A DNA stretch of 5,816 nucleotides from Acidobacteriota bacterium (lineage in GTDB: Bacteria > Acidobacteriota > Vicinamibacteria > Vicinamibacterales > SCN-69-37). A model generated the notes under the pieces. The model ran no database searches, was not told the origin of the DNA, and was given only the letters and a program-made list of their open reading frames with translations. The stretch covers positions 1 to 5,816 of the forward strand of contig JANLHE010000222.1 of the NCBI GenBank assembly GCA_024653875.1, written 5' to 3'. Positions within the stretch are counted from its first letter, which is position 1. Every line of letters starts with the position of its first letter. The position numbers and the translations under genes are program-made. This document shows, one piece after another, positions 4,459 through 5,816 of the stretch.

Positions 4459-5816
4459 CGAATCAGGCGATACAGGCGGTGGCCGTCGCGGTCCGCCGCC
4501 ACCAGCCGGAGCGCCGGCTGGCGCTCCAGGACGCGGACCACCGCGGGCGCGTCGGCGCCAAACCGTTCCAGATGCACCATGGCATGCGTGGCGCCCAGAC
4601 GGAACAGGGTATCCACGGCCTCCTGGTCCGGAAAGAACCAGAGGGTGGTGGCCCGCTCGCGGTAGGACATCGGGGTGGCCCCGCTGTACCCGTTCACGAT
4701 CGGCTGCCAGTGGCTGGCGGCATTGAGGACGTATTCGCCGTTTTCAAACATGGCATCCGGGGGCCAGAACGGAAACTCCGCCAGCAGGACGGGGGCCTTC
4801 GCCTCGGCCAGCAGCGAATACACCGCCGGGGCCCCCTGGTAGGGCGTGGTCCGGATCGGCGCCATGACATTCTCGAGCGTCACGGCGGCCACGCACGCCG
4901 TGATGAGCCAGGGGACCATGGCCAGCCGCACGCGCCGCTCCAGCCACGCGACCCCGAAGCCCGCCAGCACCGCCACCGCCAGCACATACAAGAAACCGAA
5001 ACGGGCCGCGGCACGAATCCCCTGCAGCGGCGTCAGCACCTCGTACAGCCAGGCGTAGATTGGCGTGGCCGTGCCCAGCGACAGCACCACGCCCGTGGCC
5101 GCCAGTCCCAGGAGCCAAGGCACGAGGTCCCGGAGTCCCGAGGTCCTGGGGTCCTGAGGTCCCAAGGCTGCGTAATGGAGGTCCCGGGCTTTAGCCCGGG
5201 ACGAGACGATGCCGATGGCCGCCAGCAGGAGCGCCACGATGCCCGGGAAAAAGACGTTGATGTCCGTGGTGAAGAACCGCGCCGTCCAGTCATGGTGCAT
5301 GCGGCTCATCGAGGTCAGGTACCCGGCCGGCGTGGCGGAGAAGTCAGCGACCTGCGCCAACGGCCGTCGCACGCCATTCGTGAGGTGCGGCCACAACACG
5401 GGCAGGGCCAGCACCGCGCCTCCCGCCGTGGCGACGGCCAGTCGTGTCACCCCGCCCAGCGTCCGTCCCGTGGTCAGCGTCAGCAACACGACCGCGCCGG
5501 CGGCGAACAGGAGCCAGTGCAGGGAGGTGGCGGCCACCAGCGGCCAGATGATCACGAGCGGCCACCAGCGTCCCCGTTGTCGCAAGGCCTGGTCCGCGAA
5601 GTAACACGCGAGGAGCAGTCCCCACGCGTGCGCCGCCTGCAGGTGCGGCAATCGCGTCAGCAGGTGCGGATTGAACGCGAGGAGGGCGCCGGCCACCAGC
5701 CCCGCGCGCGTGGATCCCGTCCACCGCGTGACCACCCACCAGCCCGACAGTCCCGTGGCCGCCAGTCCCGCGATAAGCAGCAGGTTGAACACGAGCACCG
5801 GGGACCCGCCCAGCCA
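4452..5816 (-). CDS. Multi-pass membrane protein, GT-C glycosyltransferase-like, C-terminal part (5' end outside window)
   Basis: The frame stays open to the window edge (WLGGSPVLVFNLLL precedes the first possible internal start, GTG at 5798), so the N terminus lies beyond it; 454 residues are visible. About eight hydrophobic helices alternate with Arg-bearing loops, including FNPHLLTRLPHLQ and the PLQGIRAAARFGFLYVLAV segment common in GT-C-type polytopic proteins of this kind. After the last helix (about 300-317 of 454) comes a soluble domain of about 135 residues (APAVYSLLAEAKAPVLLAEF to the end), probably periplasmic. Such proteins usually carry a catalytic Asp in the first N-terminal loop; that part is not visible, so activity is unproven. 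A likely role is sugar transfer from a lipid carrier during surface-glycan or glycoprotein assembly. About 28 residues (SSRAKARDL to GLRDLVP) come from REP and tandem-repeat DNA and lie in a loop between two helices. It could be co-transcribed with the sigma operon, but a separate promoter seems likely. Confidence 0.7.
   Translation of the reverse strand, partial: WLGGSPVLVFNLLLIAGLAATGLSGWWVVTRWTGSTRAGLVAGALLAFNPHLLTRLPHLQAAHAWGLLLACYFADQALRQRGRWWPLVIIWPLVAATSLHWLLFAAGAVVLLTLTTGRTLGGVTRLAVATAGGAVLALPVLWPHLTNGVRRPLAQVADFSATPAGYLTSMSRMHHDWTARFFTTDINVFFPGIVALLLAAIGIVSSRAKARDLHYAALGPQDPRTSGLRDLVPWLLGLAATGVVLSLGTATPIYAWLYEVLTPLQGIRAAARFGFLYVLAVAVLAGFGVAWLERRVRLAMVPWLITACVAAVTLENVMAPIRTTPYQGAPAVYSLLAEAKAPVLLAEFPFWPPDAMFENGEYVLNAASHWQPIVNGYSGATPMSYRERATTLWFFPDQEAVDTLFRLGATHAMVHLERFGADAPAVVRVLERQPALRLVAADRDGHRLYRLIRE
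5124..5163. repeat. 8-bp tandem array, five units (GRGGTCCY), inside the membrane-protein gene
   Basis: Five consecutive 8-bp units read on the + strand: GAGGTCCC, GGAGTCCC, GAGGTCCT, GGGGTCCT, GAGGTCCC. The array is translated on the minus strand as part of GPQDPRTSGLRDLVP. A sixth identical GAGGTCCC lies at 5178-5185 and forms the start of the neighbouring REP-like palindrome, so the two repeats are probably related. Confidence 0.8.
5177..5202 (+). repeat. Single REP-like unit inside the membrane-protein gene
   Basis: GGAG (5177-5180) is followed by a perfect 10-bp stem, GTCCCGGGCT / AGCCCGGGAC, around loop TT. It has the same length and layout as the two units at 398-454. On the minus strand it encodes SRAKARDL, placed in the loop between two predicted membrane helices, with no frame disruption. 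Confidence 0.8.

Noticed and set aside
3745..4665. 306-codon plus-strand frame across the sigma and anti-sigma genes
   Set aside because: It is antisense to two well-supported genes and has no domain of its own.
5092..5769. Exact 18-bp direct repeat (CCCGTGGCCGCCAGTCCC at 5092-5109 and 5752-5769)
   Set aside because: The copies are 660 bp apart in the same frame and both encode GLAATG in membrane helices. Shared codon choice in similar hydrophobic segments explains it without a mobile element.
1..5816. CRISPR array, insertion sequence or integrase
   Set aside because: No regularly spaced repeats of CRISPR size, no transposase or integrase frame, and no target-site duplications were seen. 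The only mobile-like signals are the REP units.

Overview
This is a high-GC bacterial window with tightly packed genes. It holds six protein-coding genes, two of them cut by the window edges, one tRNA gene, and several small repeats. The gene set fits an Acidobacteriota-type genome, perhaps Vicinamibacteria: a long HerA-like ATPase with a coiled-coil tail, an ExeA-like ATPase, an ECF sigma/zinc anti-sigma pair, a large GT-C-like membrane protein, and REP-like palindromes lying inside genes. That placement is an inference from gene style and was not tested.

Layout. Positions 1-1404 (+) hold the 3' part of a HerA/DUF87-type ATP-binding protein. It converges on, and overlaps by 47 bp, an ExeA/GspA-type membrane-anchored AAA ATPase (1358-2635, -). 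Two perfect TATAAT boxes lie directly against the ATPase start, with no Shine-Dalgarno sequence, which suggests leaderless translation. Upstream on the same strand is a complete tRNA-His (2692-2767, anticodon GTG, encoded G-1 and CCA). It is preceded by a short AT-rich gap carrying a CCAATAAC-type tandem repeat. A three-gene minus-strand operon follows, in transcription order: ECF sigma factor (3832-4392), zinc-finger anti-sigma factor (3327-3839), and a membrane-anchored periplasmic protein with two LTxxQ motifs of the Spy/CpxP type (2833-3330). Each junction overlaps by 4-8 bp. An ECF-like GGAAT-N18-GTC motif lies just before the sigma gene. Positions 4452-5816 (-) hold the C-terminal part of a multi-pass membrane protein resembling GT-C glycosyltransferases.

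The three-gene operon reads as an envelope-stress circuit. The sigma factor would be held at the membrane by the anti-sigma factor, and the Spy/CpxP-like protein would act as periplasmic sensor or chaperone. The sigma factor probably activates its own promoter.

The most unusual signal is a family of 26-nt REP-like units, each GGAG plus a perfect 22-nt palindrome. There are three copies: an inverted pair inside the HerA-like gene and a single copy inside the membrane-protein gene. The copies differ by paired, compensating changes in the stem. All are read through in frame and fall in predicted linker or loop regions. The copy in the membrane-protein gene lies beside a five-unit 8-bp tandem array that shares its GAGGTCCC start.
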